Part shown: one piece after another, positions 51,059 through 60,204 of the stretch
Numbering within the stretch: the first letter of the stretch is position 1
How the letters are laid out: each line of letters opens with the position of its first letter
Assembly (NCBI GenBank): GCA_051861445.1
Contig: JBHYCS010000007.1
Span: 62,001-126,000, forward strand
Source of the DNA: Parasediminibacterium sp051861445
GTDB taxonomy: Bacteria > Bacteroidota > Bacteroidia > Chitinophagales > Chitinophagaceae
DNA: 64,000 nucleotides
Direction: 5' to 3'
Program-made: the position numbers and the translations under genes
The notes under the pieces: generated by a model
What the model saw: the letters and a program-made list of their open reading frames with translations, nothing else
What the model was told of the DNA's origin: nothing
Databases searched by the model: none

Positions 51059-51985
51059 CTAGTTATACGGAACAATCTTTGTTTTTGAAACACCGTTATT
51101 ACCAACAAATGCAATCTTACAATAAAAACTTCCTTGTGGACAACTTACAGCAACACCATTGCTATCTAAACCAAAAGTTGTAGTTACTGTACTTCTCATT
51201 TTGCTATGCGTTACCTGACCTGCTGTTAATCTAAATCCGCAATCTTGTTTTACAACGAGTGGTTGTGTAATTGCTGTAATAAATGTATTGCCAAATCTGT
51301 TTGTACCCCACTCTGAAACATTTGTAGTTCCATCAACGGTTGCATTGCCAGAAGTTGTAATTATTAATCCTCCATTAAATGTAAATGTTCTTCTTTTAGC
51401 AATTTGCCATTTTCTGCTTGCTCCGTTATTAAATACAATAGACATATTTCCCTCAATTTCATGAATAACAGTGCCTAAACCAATAAATGGTCTAACCAAA
51501 CCTCCAGATATATTTTTGATAGATTTAGTGCCATTAATTACAATACTCTTATTACGTAATAAATAAGTAATGGTTAAATTTTTTATCTCTACAGACATAC
51601 TTGCACCAGCATCTTTCCAACGAGCATTTAAAGGCATGGTTAAAACAACTACACCTTTACGAGTTCTATAGGGATTACAAACTTTACCATTATAAGTAAT
51701 AGTAATTTTTTTAGGATTACTTGTAGAATCTACTGTAATGGTAGCATCACATGGAGAGAAAAAAACGAATGATTCTCTACCATTAAATACAGTATAATTA
51801 TTTACCACGTTGTTGTAATCGTTCGCCAATTCATCACTTTCTGCAGCAATATTACTTTGATCGTCTGAATGTTCGGTAGATTCTGTTTCTATTTCTACTA
51901 TTGCTTCGTCATTTTTTGTACAAGCTGAAAAAAATGAAACCGTTAGAAAAACAATAGCCATCATTTGAAGAAAATTCTTTTTCAT
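51059..51985 (-). CDS. lipoprotein of unknown function
   Basis: I do not recognise this gene. It encodes 308 residues with a lipoprotein signal (LQMMAIVFLTVSFF, lipobox FFSAC, Cys at about 22). An acidic stretch follows (about 25-55, IVEIETESTEHSDDQSNIAA), then a beta-rich body with many alternating hydrophobic strands (KITITYNGKVCNPYRTRKGV, VIHEIEGNMSIVFNNGASRK) and a C-terminal part with VSCPQGSFYCKIAFVGNNG. Four Cys in the mature part (PCDAT, KVCNP, DCGF, SCP/YCK) could form disulfides. It probably sits on the outer membrane. It is monocistronic, bounded by terminators on both sides. Confidence 0.7.
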   Translation of the reverse strand: MKKNFLQMMAIVFLTVSFFSACTKNDEAIVEIETESTEHSDDQSNIAAESDELANDYNNVVNNYTVFNGRESFVFFSPCDATITVDSTSNPKKITITYNGKVCNPYRTRKGVVVLTMPLNARWKDAGASMSVEIKNLTITYLLRNKSIVINGTKSIKNISGGLVRPFIGLGTVIHEIEGNMSIVFNNGASRKWQIAKRRTFTFNGGLIITTSGNATVDGTTNVSEWGTNRFGNTFITAITQPLVVKQDCGFRLTAGQVTHSKMRSTVTTTFGLDSNGVAVSCPQGSFYCKIAFVGNNGVSKTKIVPYN

Positions 51986-52057
51986 AAAGCGTATTTTTTA
52001 AGGTGATAGGTGTGTAGACATTTAAAAGTAATACAAGTTTAATCTAATAGAAAAAAA

Positions 52058-52094
52058 TAAAAAACGCCAAGTTCATGGAATGAAATTGGCGTTT
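52058..52094 (-). terminator. Rho-independent terminator after prs
   Basis: On the minus strand AAACGCCAA, a 15-base loop, then TTGGCGTTT followed by TTATTTTTTT. It lies 21 bases past the prs stop. Confidence 0.85.
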
Positions 52095-52114
52095 CAGAAA
52101 GTGTAAAATTTATT

Positions 52115-53074
52115 TTAGTGCTTTTCTCTGCCCCTTAGTTGAGAATGAATAAATAAACTAGTAATACTTTTATTTTCGTAAGCGTTTCTTATGGCAATGG
52201 CAAATAAATCTGCAACTGAAAGAACACGTATTTTTTTACTTTCTTGTTTTAATGGAATGGTATCGCAAACAACTAATTCTTCTAAAACACTGTTTTCGAT
52301 ATTTTCATACGCTTTTCCGCTTAAAATGGGGTGCGTACATAATGCTCTAACACTTAAAGCACCTTTTTCTTTTAATAAACCTGCTGCTTTTGCCAAAGTA
52401 CCGCCTGTATCGCAAATATCATCTATCAACACAACATCTTTACCTGCAACATCACCAATAACAACCATGCTAGCAATTTCATTGGCACGTTTACGGTGTT
52501 TATCGCAAATAACCATTTCGGTATTAAAATAGCTAGCAATTTCTCTTACTCTATTAGTACTACCAACATCAGGAGCTGCAAAACATAAATTTTTCAATTT
52601 CATTTGCTCGATGTATGGAATAAAAATAGCCGAACTATCTAAATGATCTACTGGTACATCAAAAAAAGCTTGAATTTGTGCAGCATGTAAATCCATTGTA
52701 ATTACTCTATCTGCACCAGCTGCTTCTAATAAAGTGGCAATTAATTTGGCACCTATAGCAACACGAGGTTTATCTTTTCTATCTTGTCTTGCATAGCCAT
52801 AGTAAGGTAAAACTGCAACAATTTTATAAGCACTTGCTCTTTTAGCAGCATCAATCATCAACATTAATTCCATTAAATTATCTGTTGGTGAATAAGTGCT
52901 TTGTACTAAAAAAACATAATCGCCACGAATACTTTCTAAGAATATGGGCTGAAACTCGCCATCACTAAATTTTTGAATATTTATTTTACCTAAAGGTGCA
53001 CCAAAGCGTTGTGCAATTTTTGCAGCAAGGTGCTGTGAGCCTGTACCAGAAAAAATTTTTACCGAGGGGTTCAT
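52115..53074 (-). CDS. prs: ribose-phosphate pyrophosphokinase
   Basis: Makes PRPP from ribose 5-phosphate and ATP for nucleotide, His and Trp synthesis; 319 residues, full length. Blocks are KIFSGTGSQHLAAKIAQRFG (about 6-25), FSDGEFQPIFLESIRGDYVF, LPYYGYARQDRKDKPRVAIG (about 94-113; ATP-binding flexible loop), VITMDLHAAQIQAFFDVPVD (about 128-147) and the PRPP loop VVLIDDICDTGGTLAKAAGL (about 213-232). Upstream on the minus strand is TATCTTCG, one base from the -7 consensus, leaving a leader of about 25 bases. It is divergent from radC. Confidence 0.96.
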   Translation of the reverse strand: MNPSVKIFSGTGSQHLAAKIAQRFGAPLGKINIQKFSDGEFQPIFLESIRGDYVFLVQSTYSPTDNLMELMLMIDAAKRASAYKIVAVLPYYGYARQDRKDKPRVAIGAKLIATLLEAAGADRVITMDLHAAQIQAFFDVPVDHLDSSAIFIPYIEQMKLKNLCFAAPDVGSTNRVREIASYFNTEMVICDKHRKRANEIASMVVIGDVAGKDVVLIDDICDTGGTLAKAAGLLKEKGALSVRALCTHPILSGKAYENIENSVLEELVVCDTIPLKQESKKIRVLSVADLFAIAIRNAYENKSITSLFIHSQLRGREKH

Positions 53075-53184
53075 AGCATTAAGAGTTGCCGCGAAGATAA
53101 AATTATGAACCTTTAAAAAAGATTTTATTTCTGTTTTTGATGAAAAAAATAATCTTCTCTATTTTTATTAAATAATTAACTATT

Positions 53185-53868
53185 ATGTCTGGTATAAAAG
53201 ATTGGGCAGAAGATGATAGACCAAGAGAAAAATTAATGCTTAAAGGTGTGCAAGCTTTAAGCGATTCTGAATTATTGGCTATTTTAATAAACAATGGTAC
53301 GGTACAAAAAAGTGCTGTTGAGTTGGCAAAAGAATTATTGGTAGCTTGTAACAATAATTTAAATCGTTTAGGTAGTTTAAGCTATCAACAAATTGTACAA
53401 TTTAAAATTAAGGGGTTAGGTCCTGCAAAAGCGGTTACCATTGCAGCTGCTCTAGAATTAGGAATAAGAAGAGATTCTGAGGAAAAAGTAGTTCAAAAAA
53501 TTACGAGTAGTAAAGATATTGCCGCTTATTTACAATCATTATTGCAATACAAAGACCATGAAGTGTTTGTGGTGGTGTTTTTAAATAATGCCAATAAAAT
53601 TATTCATCACGAAGAAATTAGTAAAGGAGGAATTACAGGAACAGTAGCTGATCCTAAATTAATTATGAAACAAGCATTGATGTATAATGCTGTTTCTATT
53701 ATTTTATGTCACAACCATCCAAGTGGAAATTTAAAACCTAGCAGAGCCGATGAATTAATTACTCAAAAAATAGTTCAAGCAGCATCGTATTTAGACATTA
53801 AAGTACAAGACCATATTATTGTTAGTCATGAAGGATATTACAGTTTTGCCGATGAGGGTATTTTGTAA
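53185..53868 (+). CDS. radC: RadC-family JAB1/MPN-domain protein
   Basis: RadC/YicR protein of 227 residues. The N-terminal HhH-like region (IKDWAEDDRPREKLMLKGVQ, LSDSELLAILINNGT) and GLGPAKAVTIAAALELGIRR lead to a C-terminal JAB domain (about 100-227). Its metal motif is complete: Glu in HHEEISKGG, then HNHPSGNLKPSRAD (about 176-189; HxHx7Sx2D). The biological role is unclear despite the historic DNA-repair name. It converges on mfd, whose stop lies only 5 bp away. Confidence 0.93.
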   Translation: MSGIKDWAEDDRPREKLMLKGVQALSDSELLAILINNGTVQKSAVELAKELLVACNNNLNRLGSLSYQQIVQFKIKGLGPAKAVTIAAALELGIRRDSEEKVVQKITSSKDIAAYLQSLLQYKDHEVFVVVFLNNANKIIHHEEISKGGITGTVADPKLIMKQALMYNAVSIILCHNHPSGNLKPSRADELITQKIVQAASYLDIKVQDHIIVSHEGYYSFADEGIL

Positions 53869-53873
53869 AATGA

Positions 53874-56800
53874 TTATTTAGACGATACGACTTCTTCAGA
53901 TGTAACAACAACAGCTTTTTTCATGTTACTTAAAAAGCGAAGCATTGCTTGCATATCTTTTATATCATCTACTACTAATAAAAAGTTTTTTCCAGCTTGT
54001 TTTAGTCTAGCCTTATTGGTTTCTTTTTGCAAATAATCTAAAATGTTTTTAAACAAGTTAGATTCAAAATAAGGCGAATCGTTTTTATTGATGAAATAAC
54101 AACGCATGGTTTTTTCTTTCAGCGTCATTTTTTCAAAACCTAAAATAATGGCAGCCCAACGGCATCTTACGGTTGTAAATAAATCTTCTACCTGATCTGG
54201 AATTGGTCCAAATCGATCAATCATTTCTGCATGAAAAGCTGTTAGCTGCTCTTCATTTTCGCAATTATCTAAACGAGTGTAGAGCGATAATCTTTCGGTT
54301 ATACTTTCTACATAGCTATCTGGAATTAATATTTCTAAATCGGTATCAATTGTACAATCGCTTACATAATCGTCTTGTTGGGCAATTTCATCTTTAAACA
54401 ATTCTTTAAACGACGTACGTTTTAATTCTTTTACGGCTTCTTCTAATATTTTTTGATACATCTCAAAACCAATTTCTGCCATAAAACCACTTTGTTCACC
54501 ACCTAATAAATTTCCTGCACCTCTAATATCTAAATCTCTCATGGCAATTTGAAATCCGCTACCTAAATCGCTAAATTGTTCTAAGGTTTGTAAACGTTTT
54601 CTACTATCTGTAGGTAAAGTGCTCATTGGTGGGGCTAATAAATAGCAAAAAGCTTTTTTATTACTTCTGCCAACACGACCACGTAATTGGTGTAAATCGC
54701 TCAATCCAAATTGATGTGCATTGTTTACAATAATGGTATTAACATTGGCAATATCTACACCACTTTCAACAATATTGGTACAAACGAGTACATCATATTT
54801 TTTATCAATAAAATCTAAAATTCTTTCCTCTAATTCATGCCCTTCCAATTGTCCATGAGCAAAACCAATACTTAAATCTGGACATTGTGCCTGAATAATG
54901 GCAGCCATTTCTCCCAAACCTTGTACACGGTTATGAATGAAAAAAACTTGTCCGCCTCTATTGGTTTCAAAATAAATAGCATCTCTTATAAAATCATCAT
55001 TAAATACATGTACTTCTGTTTGAATGGGCTGTCTATTTGGTGGTGGTGTATTAATAATACTTAAATCTCTTGCACCCATTAAACTAAAGTGCAAAGTTCT
55101 AGGAATTGGTGTGGCTGTAAGCGTTAAACAGTCAACACTTGTTTTTAGTGTTTTTAATTTTTCTTTATGTGCAACTCCAAATTTTTGTTCCTCATCAATA
55201 ATCATGATACCCAATTCTTTAAACTTCACTTCTTTGCCTAACAATCCATGAGTGCCTACTATTATATCTATTTTGCCTTGGGCAAGTTTTTCTAAAGTTT
55301 CTTTTTTCTCTTTTGCCGATTTAAATCGATTAATATAATCTACCGTTACAGGAAAATCTTTTAACCTGTCTTTAAATGTTTTGTAATGTTGAAAAGCCAA
55401 AATTGTTGTAGGAACTAAAACAGCAGCTTGTTTTCCATCTACCACACTTTTAAATGCAGCTCTAACGGCAACTTCTGTTTTGCCAAATCCAACATCACCA
55501 CAAACCAATCTATCCATAGGACTAGGGCTTTCCATATCCTTTTTTACATCAGCTACAGCTTTAGCTTGGTCAGGCGTATCTTCATACATAAAACTAGCTT
55601 CTAGCTCAGTTTGCATGTAGGTATCTGGTGCATGTGCAAACCCTTGTTGGCTTTTTCTTTGTGCATATAATTTTATCAGGTCAAATGCAATTTCTTTAAC
55701 CTTAGCTTTTGTTTTTTCTTTTAGTTTGTTCCAAACATCGCTGCCAAGTTTGTTTATTTTGGGCAACGTGCCTTCTTTACCTGTGTATTTTGATATTTTG
55801 TGTAATGAATTAATATTTACATATAAAATATCAGAATCTTTATAAATTATACGAACAGCTTCTTGAATTTTACCGTTTACTTCCAATTTTTGTAAACCAC
55901 TATATGTGCCAACACCATGATCGATATGGGTAACATAATCGCCTGGTTGAAGGTCTCTCAACGTTTTTAAAGTAATGGCTTTGTTTTTATTGTAAGCTTG
56001 TTTTACTCGGTATTTGTGGTATCGTTGAAAAATTTGATGGTCGGTGTAGCAAACTACTTTTAAATCAAAATCGATAAAACCTTCATGAATAGATGTTGCT
56101 ACAGGTACAAAATTTATTTCGGTATTTAATTCTTTAAATATGCTATGTAAGCGTTCTAATTGTTTGGCCTGATCGGCAAAAATGTAGATAGAAAACTGAT
56201 TGGCTTCATGAGCTATTAAATCTTTAATCAACAAATCAAATTGCCTATTAAAAGATGGTTGCGATTTTGTACTAAACGTAATAACGGCTTCCTCTGACTT
56301 AGCAAAAAACGGTTGATAACCAAACTCAATAATATGTCTTTGTTGAATTAATCGTTCAATAGTAGCAACAGGTGTAAAATCTGCTAACGATACTTCCTTC
56401 AATATTTTAGTATCATCTTCATCTTCTTCCTCTGGTAAAATGTTTTGTTTGTGCTTGCTGGGTTTAGATTGTGCAATACTTTGCAACTCTTTTGCTTCTT
56501 TCCATCTTTCTAAAAACAATCCTAAATCTTCTTCTTCTTGCAGAATTTTTTCTTTAATAACGTCCCAATCTTTTAACCACACAACGGTATTTTCTGGCAA
56601 AAATTCAAATAACGGAACTTTATCTCCTGTTTCAAATTGCGTTTCAACATTCGGAATAATGCTTACCTGCAACAATTTTCGTTCACTTAATTGTGTTTCA
56701 GGATCAAAAATTCGAATACTATCTACATCGTTTCCAAATAATTCTACTCGGTAAGGTTTTTCGTTTCCAAAAGAATAAATATCTAAAATACCACCACGTA

Positions 56801-57347
56801 AAGCAAATTGTCCAGGTTCGTACACAAAATCTGTTCTCACAAAACCATACATTACAAATAACTCCATTAAACCATTTACGTTTAGCGTATCGTTGGTTTT
56901 TATTTGAATAATGTTTCCGCTTAATGTTTTTGGCAACACCACTTTTTCGAATAAAGCTTGTGGATAGGTAATGATTATTTTTTTGTTGCCGCCATTTGCT
57001 AATTTGGTTAATGCTTCTGTTCTAAGCATTACATGTGATGAGTTGAGTAAACGAAAGTTTTTTTGATTTTTGAAGGAGGATGGAAAGTAAAAAAGGTCTA
57101 AGGCACTGGTTAAATTTTCGATGGTATTATGAAAATAGGCTGCTTCTTCTGCATCGTTTAACACCACAATATGATTTAATTGTTGGGTGTTTTGATGACT
57201 AAAAATAGCACTGATTAAAAATTCTACGCTACTTCCTTGTAAGTTTTTTAAGAATAATTGCTGTTTTTGGGGCAATAAAAGTGCGTTCGCCAATTGCAAA
57301 AGGCGGGGGGAATTTTCGTATTTCTCTAACAACACATTCAAATTCAT
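53874..57347 (-). CDS. mfd: transcription-repair coupling factor
   Basis: Large ATPase that removes stalled RNA polymerase and recruits nucleotide excision repair. I start it at 57347 (MNLNVLLEKYEN; 1157 residues) because the -7 box lies between this and the longer frame's first Met at 57392. Domains in order are UvrB-like N-terminus (FVYEPGQFALRGGILDIYSF), RNA polymerase-interacting CarD-like domain (LQPGDYVTHIDHGVGTYSGL), and helicase core with Walker A CGDVGFGKTEVAVRAAF (about 614-630), motif II IIDEEQKFGV, LTATPIPRTLHF and TRG-like VGRSNKKAFCYLL, GNLLGGEQSGF. The C-terminal TRCF domain is present. Confidence 0.96.
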   Translation of the reverse strand: MNLNVLLEKYENSPRLLQLANALLLPQKQQLFLKNLQGSSVEFLISAIFSHQNTQQLNHIVVLNDAEEAAYFHNTIENLTSALDLFYFPSSFKNQKNFRLLNSSHVMLRTEALTKLANGGNKKIIITYPQALFEKVVLPKTLSGNIIQIKTNDTLNVNGLMELFVMYGFVRTDFVYEPGQFALRGGILDIYSFGNEKPYRVELFGNDVDSIRIFDPETQLSERKLLQVSIIPNVETQFETGDKVPLFEFLPENTVVWLKDWDVIKEKILQEEEDLGLFLERWKEAKELQSIAQSKPSKHKQNILPEEEDEDDTKILKEVSLADFTPVATIERLIQQRHIIEFGYQPFFAKSEEAVITFSTKSQPSFNRQFDLLIKDLIAHEANQFSIYIFADQAKQLERLHSIFKELNTEINFVPVATSIHEGFIDFDLKVVCYTDHQIFQRYHKYRVKQAYNKNKAITLKTLRDLQPGDYVTHIDHGVGTYSGLQKLEVNGKIQEAVRIIYKDSDILYVNINSLHKISKYTGKEGTLPKINKLGSDVWNKLKEKTKAKVKEIAFDLIKLYAQRKSQQGFAHAPDTYMQTELEASFMYEDTPDQAKAVADVKKDMESPSPMDRLVCGDVGFGKTEVAVRAAFKSVVDGKQAAVLVPTTILAFQHYKTFKDRLKDFPVTVDYINRFKSAKEKKETLEKLAQGKIDIIVGTHGLLGKEVKFKELGIMIIDEEQKFGVAHKEKLKTLKTSVDCLTLTATPIPRTLHFSLMGARDLSIINTPPPNRQPIQTEVHVFNDDFIRDAIYFETNRGGQVFFIHNRVQGLGEMAAIIQAQCPDLSIGFAHGQLEGHELEERILDFIDKKYDVLVCTNIVESGVDIANVNTIIVNNAHQFGLSDLHQLRGRVGRSNKKAFCYLLAPPMSTLPTDSRKRLQTLEQFSDLGSGFQIAMRDLDIRGAGNLLGGEQSGFMAEIGFEMYQKILEEAVKELKRTSFKELFKDEIAQQDDYVSDCTIDTDLEILIPDSYVESITERLSLYTRLDNCENEEQLTAFHAEMIDRFGPIPDQVEDLFTTVRCRWAAIILGFEKMTLKEKTMRCYFINKNDSPYFESNLFKNILDYLQKETNKARLKQAGKNFLLVVDDIKDMQAMLRFLSNMKKAVVVTSEEVVSSK

Positions 57348-57372
57348 AACTACCAATCCTGATAAAATGCCG

Positions 57373-57380
57373 CAAAGATA
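57373..57380 (-). promoter_or_regulatory. -7 box TATCTTTG of mfd
   Basis: A perfect TAnnTTTG match on the minus strand, 25 bases before the ATG at 57347. It supports the shorter Mfd start. Confidence 0.6.
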
Positions 57381-57430
57381 GTTGCAAGCCACTAGTTGCC
57401 ACTATTTGTTCATGAAATAAATGAAGATTG

Positions 57431-57832
57431 TTATTGAATATCAGCACATAATTCAATCAATACACCGTTTGTTTCTTTTGGATGCACAAAACAAACCCAT
57501 TTATTGTCTGCCCCTTTTTTCGGTTTTCCGTTTAACAATGTAAATCCTTCTTGTTGCATACGATTCATTTCTGCAACAATATCCGTTACTAAAAATGCAA
57601 TATGATGCATTCCTTCTCCTTTTTTATCAATAAATTTTGCAATAACACCATTTTCTGTAGTGCTTTGTAGCAACTCAATTTTTGTTTCTCCTTGTTTAAA
57701 AAATGCAGTTTTTACTTGTTCGCTTGCAACTTCCTCTGTTTTGTAACACTTCGATTGTAATATTTTTTCGTATAACGGAATTGAAATTTCTAAATTTTTT
57801 ACTGCAATTCCTATATGTTCTACCTTATTCAT
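57431..57832 (-). CDS. mce: methylmalonyl-CoA epimerase (VOC family)
   Basis: Metal-dependent epimerase of 133 residues that interconverts the two methylmalonyl-CoA epimers in propionyl-CoA/succinyl-CoA metabolism. The ATG at 57832 (MNKVEHIGIAVKNLE) is chosen; the frame stays open to 57955 but that part is not family-like. Metal-site residues are visible: His in KVEHIGIAV, Glu in KIELLQST, His in GMHHIAFLV and Glu in GVLIELCAD. It is divergent from iscS with 133 bp between, and lies downstream of nothing on its strand, so it is probably transcribed alone. Confidence 0.93.
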   Translation of the reverse strand: MNKVEHIGIAVKNLEISIPLYEKILQSKCYKTEEVASEQVKTAFFKQGETKIELLQSTTENGVIAKFIDKKGEGMHHIAFLVTDIVAEMNRMQQEGFTLLNGKPKKGADNKWVCFVHPKETNGVLIELCADIQ

Positions 57833-57965
57833 ATTATAATAATTGTATTTATTAGCTGTTACGATATATGGAAAAACACATCTTAACGCTGTATTGTTGG
57901 TAAAATTATAGAACCCTTTGCAGTAATTTTGTGTTGTTAGTAAGTAATAAAGCAATCAAATTTTT

Positions 57966-59183
57966 ATGTTGAAATTCCCTATCTATTTAGATAACAATGC
58001 TACAACACCTATGGACCCTAGAGTGTTAGAGGCTATGATACCTTATTTTACCGAACATTTTGGTAATGCAGCAAGTAGAAATCATCCTTTTGGATGGCAA
58101 GCTGAAGAAGCGGTAGATTATGCCCGTGAGCAAGTTGCACAACTTATTGGTGCAGATCCTAAAGAAATCATCTTTACATCTGGTGCAACTGAAGGAGATA
58201 ATTTAGCAATAAAAGGTGTGTACGAAATGTATGCTAGTAAGGGTAACCACATTATCACTGCAACTACTGAGCATAAAGCAGTATTAGATACCTGTAAGCA
58301 TATTGAAAAATTAGGTGGTGAAGTAACTTATTTACAGGTAAAACCTGATGGTTTGATTGACCTTGCAGAATTAGAAGCAGCCATAAAGCCAACTACTATT
58401 TTGGTGGCAATTATGTATGCTAATAATGAAATTGGTGTTGTTCAACCAATTAAAGAAATAAGTGCTATTGCAAAAAAACATGGCGTTTTGGTTTTTTCTG
58501 ATGCAGTGCAAGCAGTTGGTAAAATACCTGTTGATGTAAATAAAGATGGAATTGATATTATGGCATTTACTGCACACAAAATGTATGGTCCAAAAGGAAT
58601 TGGTGCTTTGTATGTGCGTCGTAAAAATCCGAGAGTAAAAGTAACCGCACAGATGGACGGTGGTGGACATGAACGTGGAATGAGAAGTGGAACTTTAAAT
58701 GTTCCTGGAATTGTAGGATTTGGTAAAGCTTGTGAATTGGCCCGTTTAGAAATGGCAGCAGATGCAGAAAGATTGAGCAAATTGAGAGATAAACTTGAAA
58801 ATGCTCTTTTACAAATTGAAGAATCTTATGTAAATGGAAATAGAGAACACCGTTTGCCACATGTTGCCAATATTTCTTTCAAACATGTTGAAGGCGAAGG
58901 CTTATTAATGGGCTTTAATAAAAATATTGCCTTAAGTTCTGGTTCTGCTTGTACGTCGGCTTCTTTAGAACCAAGTTATGTGTTAAAAGCATTGGGTTTA
59001 GGCGATGATTTGGCTCATAGCTCACTACGTTTTGGTTTAGGAAGATTTACTACAGAAGAACAAATTGATTATACAATAGAGCAAATTTCAAGCACTGTTT
59101 TAAAGTTGAGAGAAATGAGTCCTTTGTGGGAAATGTATAAAGAAGGAATAGATTTGAACAGTATCGAGTGGGCACATCATTAA
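57966..59183 (+). CDS. iscS: cysteine desulfurase (IscS/NifS type)
   Basis: PLP enzyme of 405 residues that takes sulfur from L-cysteine for Fe-S clusters and thiolation. YLDNNATTPMDPRVLEAM (about 7-24) opens the fold. FTSGATEGDNLAIKG, the PLP region SDAVQAVGKIPVDV and the Schiff-base Lys in AFTAHKMYGPKGIG (about 201-214) are visible. The active-site loop Cys is in SSGSACTSASLEPS (about 325-338), the typical group I (IscS) form. It heads an iscS-iscU-iscA cluster (50 and 113 bp spacing). No IscR regulator or HscA/B is seen. Confidence 0.95.
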   Translation: MLKFPIYLDNNATTPMDPRVLEAMIPYFTEHFGNAASRNHPFGWQAEEAVDYAREQVAQLIGADPKEIIFTSGATEGDNLAIKGVYEMYASKGNHIITATTEHKAVLDTCKHIEKLGGEVTYLQVKPDGLIDLAELEAAIKPTTILVAIMYANNEIGVVQPIKEISAIAKKHGVLVFSDAVQAVGKIPVDVNKDGIDIMAFTAHKMYGPKGIGALYVRRKNPRVKVTAQMDGGGHERGMRSGTLNVPGIVGFGKACELARLEMAADAERLSKLRDKLENALLQIEESYVNGNREHRLPHVANISFKHVEGEGLLMGFNKNIALSSGSACTSASLEPSYVLKALGLGDDLAHSSLRFGLGRFTTEEQIDYTIEQISSTVLKLREMSPLWEMYKEGIDLNSIEWAHH

Positions 59184-59233
59184 TAGTAATTAAAAATTAA
59201 AAATTAATAATTCAAAATCAAAAATTCGTTCAT

Positions 59234-59653
59234 ATGGCATATTCAGAAAAAGTAATCGATCATTATAGCAACCCAAAGAATGTGGGTACATTAGATAAGT
59301 CTAGCAGAAATGTAGGTACAGGTTTGGTTGGTGCTCCAGAATGTGGAGACGTTATGCGTTTACAAATTGAAGTAGACGATGCTACAGGAATTATTAAAGA
59401 TGCCAAGTTTAAAACCTTTGGCTGTGGTTCTGCAATTGCTTCTTCATCTTTAGCTACTGAGTGGTTAAAAGGAAAAACAGTTGACCAAGCTATGACCATC
59501 GATAACATGGATTTGGTTGAAGAATTAAATCTTCCTCCTGTAAAAATTCACTGTTCGGTATTAGCAGAAGATGCAATTAAAGCTGCTATTAACGATTACA
59601 GAGTAAAAAATGGTTTAGATGCACTTGTTTTTGAAGAAAAAGGTGTTCATTAA
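59234..59653 (+). CDS. iscU: Fe-S cluster scaffold IscU
   Basis: Scaffold protein of 139 residues on which Fe-S clusters are built. The three ligand Cys are at residues 37 (GAPECGDV), 64 (FKTFGCGSA) and 107 (VKIHCSVLAED). The chaperone-recognition LPPVK is also present (about 100-104), which suggests a Hsp70 partner elsewhere in the genome. The N-terminus SEKVIDHYSNPKNVG is typical. It lies 50 bp downstream of iscS in the same direction. Confidence 0.96.
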   Translation: MAYSEKVIDHYSNPKNVGTLDKSSRNVGTGLVGAPECGDVMRLQIEVDDATGIIKDAKFKTFGCGSAIASSSLATEWLKGKTVDQAMTIDNMDLVEELNLPPVKIHCSVLAEDAIKAAINDYRVKNGLDALVFEEKGVH

Positions 59654-59766
59654 ACCAAATCATTAAACCAAATCCTATAATTAGCCAATGTGTTGATATG
59701 CTAACGAATTTCAATTCTAAAGTTCTACATTAGCACACAAGCACATGATTAAATTAGCAGATTATT

Positions 59767-60117
59767 ATGGTAGCAACAGACAATGCAATATATGTAAGTG
59801 ATAAAGCAAAAGCCAAAGTGATAAAACTAATGGAAGATGCTGGAATTGCTAACGACCCTAATTATTTTTTAAGAGTAGGAGTTGTTGGTGGTGGTTGTAG
59901 TGGATTGAGCTACAAATTAGATTTTGATAACGAACAAAAGCCAATGGATCAGGTTTTTGAAGATAATGGTGTAAAAATTGTTACCGATTTAAAAAGCTTT
60001 TTATACTTAGTAAACACGATGTTAGATTTTAGTGATGGATTGAATGGAAAAGGATTTTTCTTCGATAATCCAAATGCTAGCAGAAGTTGTGGATGTGGAG
60101 AAAGTTTTGCTGTGTAA
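59767..60117 (+). CDS. iscA: IscA/HesB-type Fe-S carrier protein
   Basis: A-type carrier of 116 residues that delivers clusters to apoproteins. The three conserved Cys are at 44 (VGGGCSGLSYKL) and 108 and 110 (SRSCGCGESF). The fold blocks LRVGVVGGGCSG and LVNTMLDFSDGLNGKGFFFD are intact. IscA, ErpA and SufA cannot be told apart from sequence alone; the neighbouring iscS and iscU favour IscA. The 113-bp spacer from iscU holds nothing obvious. A strong terminator follows 23 bp after the stop. Confidence 0.93.
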   Translation: MVATDNAIYVSDKAKAKVIKLMEDAGIANDPNYFLRVGVVGGGCSGLSYKLDFDNEQKPMDQVFEDNGVKIVTDLKSFLYLVNTMLDFSDGLNGKGFFFDNPNASRSCGCGESFAV

Positions 60118-60140
60118 AAATTGAATATAATTATAAAAAA

Positions 60141-60173
60141 AAGCCTCGTTCAGACTGTTGAACGAGGCTTTTT
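60141..60173 (+). terminator. Rho-independent terminator after iscA
   Basis: AAGCCTCGTTCA, loop GACTGT, TGAACGAGGCTT, then TTT. Perfect 12-bp stem; the A-run before it would also let it stop transcription from the convergent amidohydrolase gene. Confidence 0.92.
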
Positions 60174-60204
60174 ATGTTACATAGTCTTACATAGTCCTCT
60201 AAAA

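Noticed and set aside
57348..57392. Longer Mfd start
   Set aside because: The perfect TATCTTTG box lies inside it, so the ATG at 57347 is better placed.
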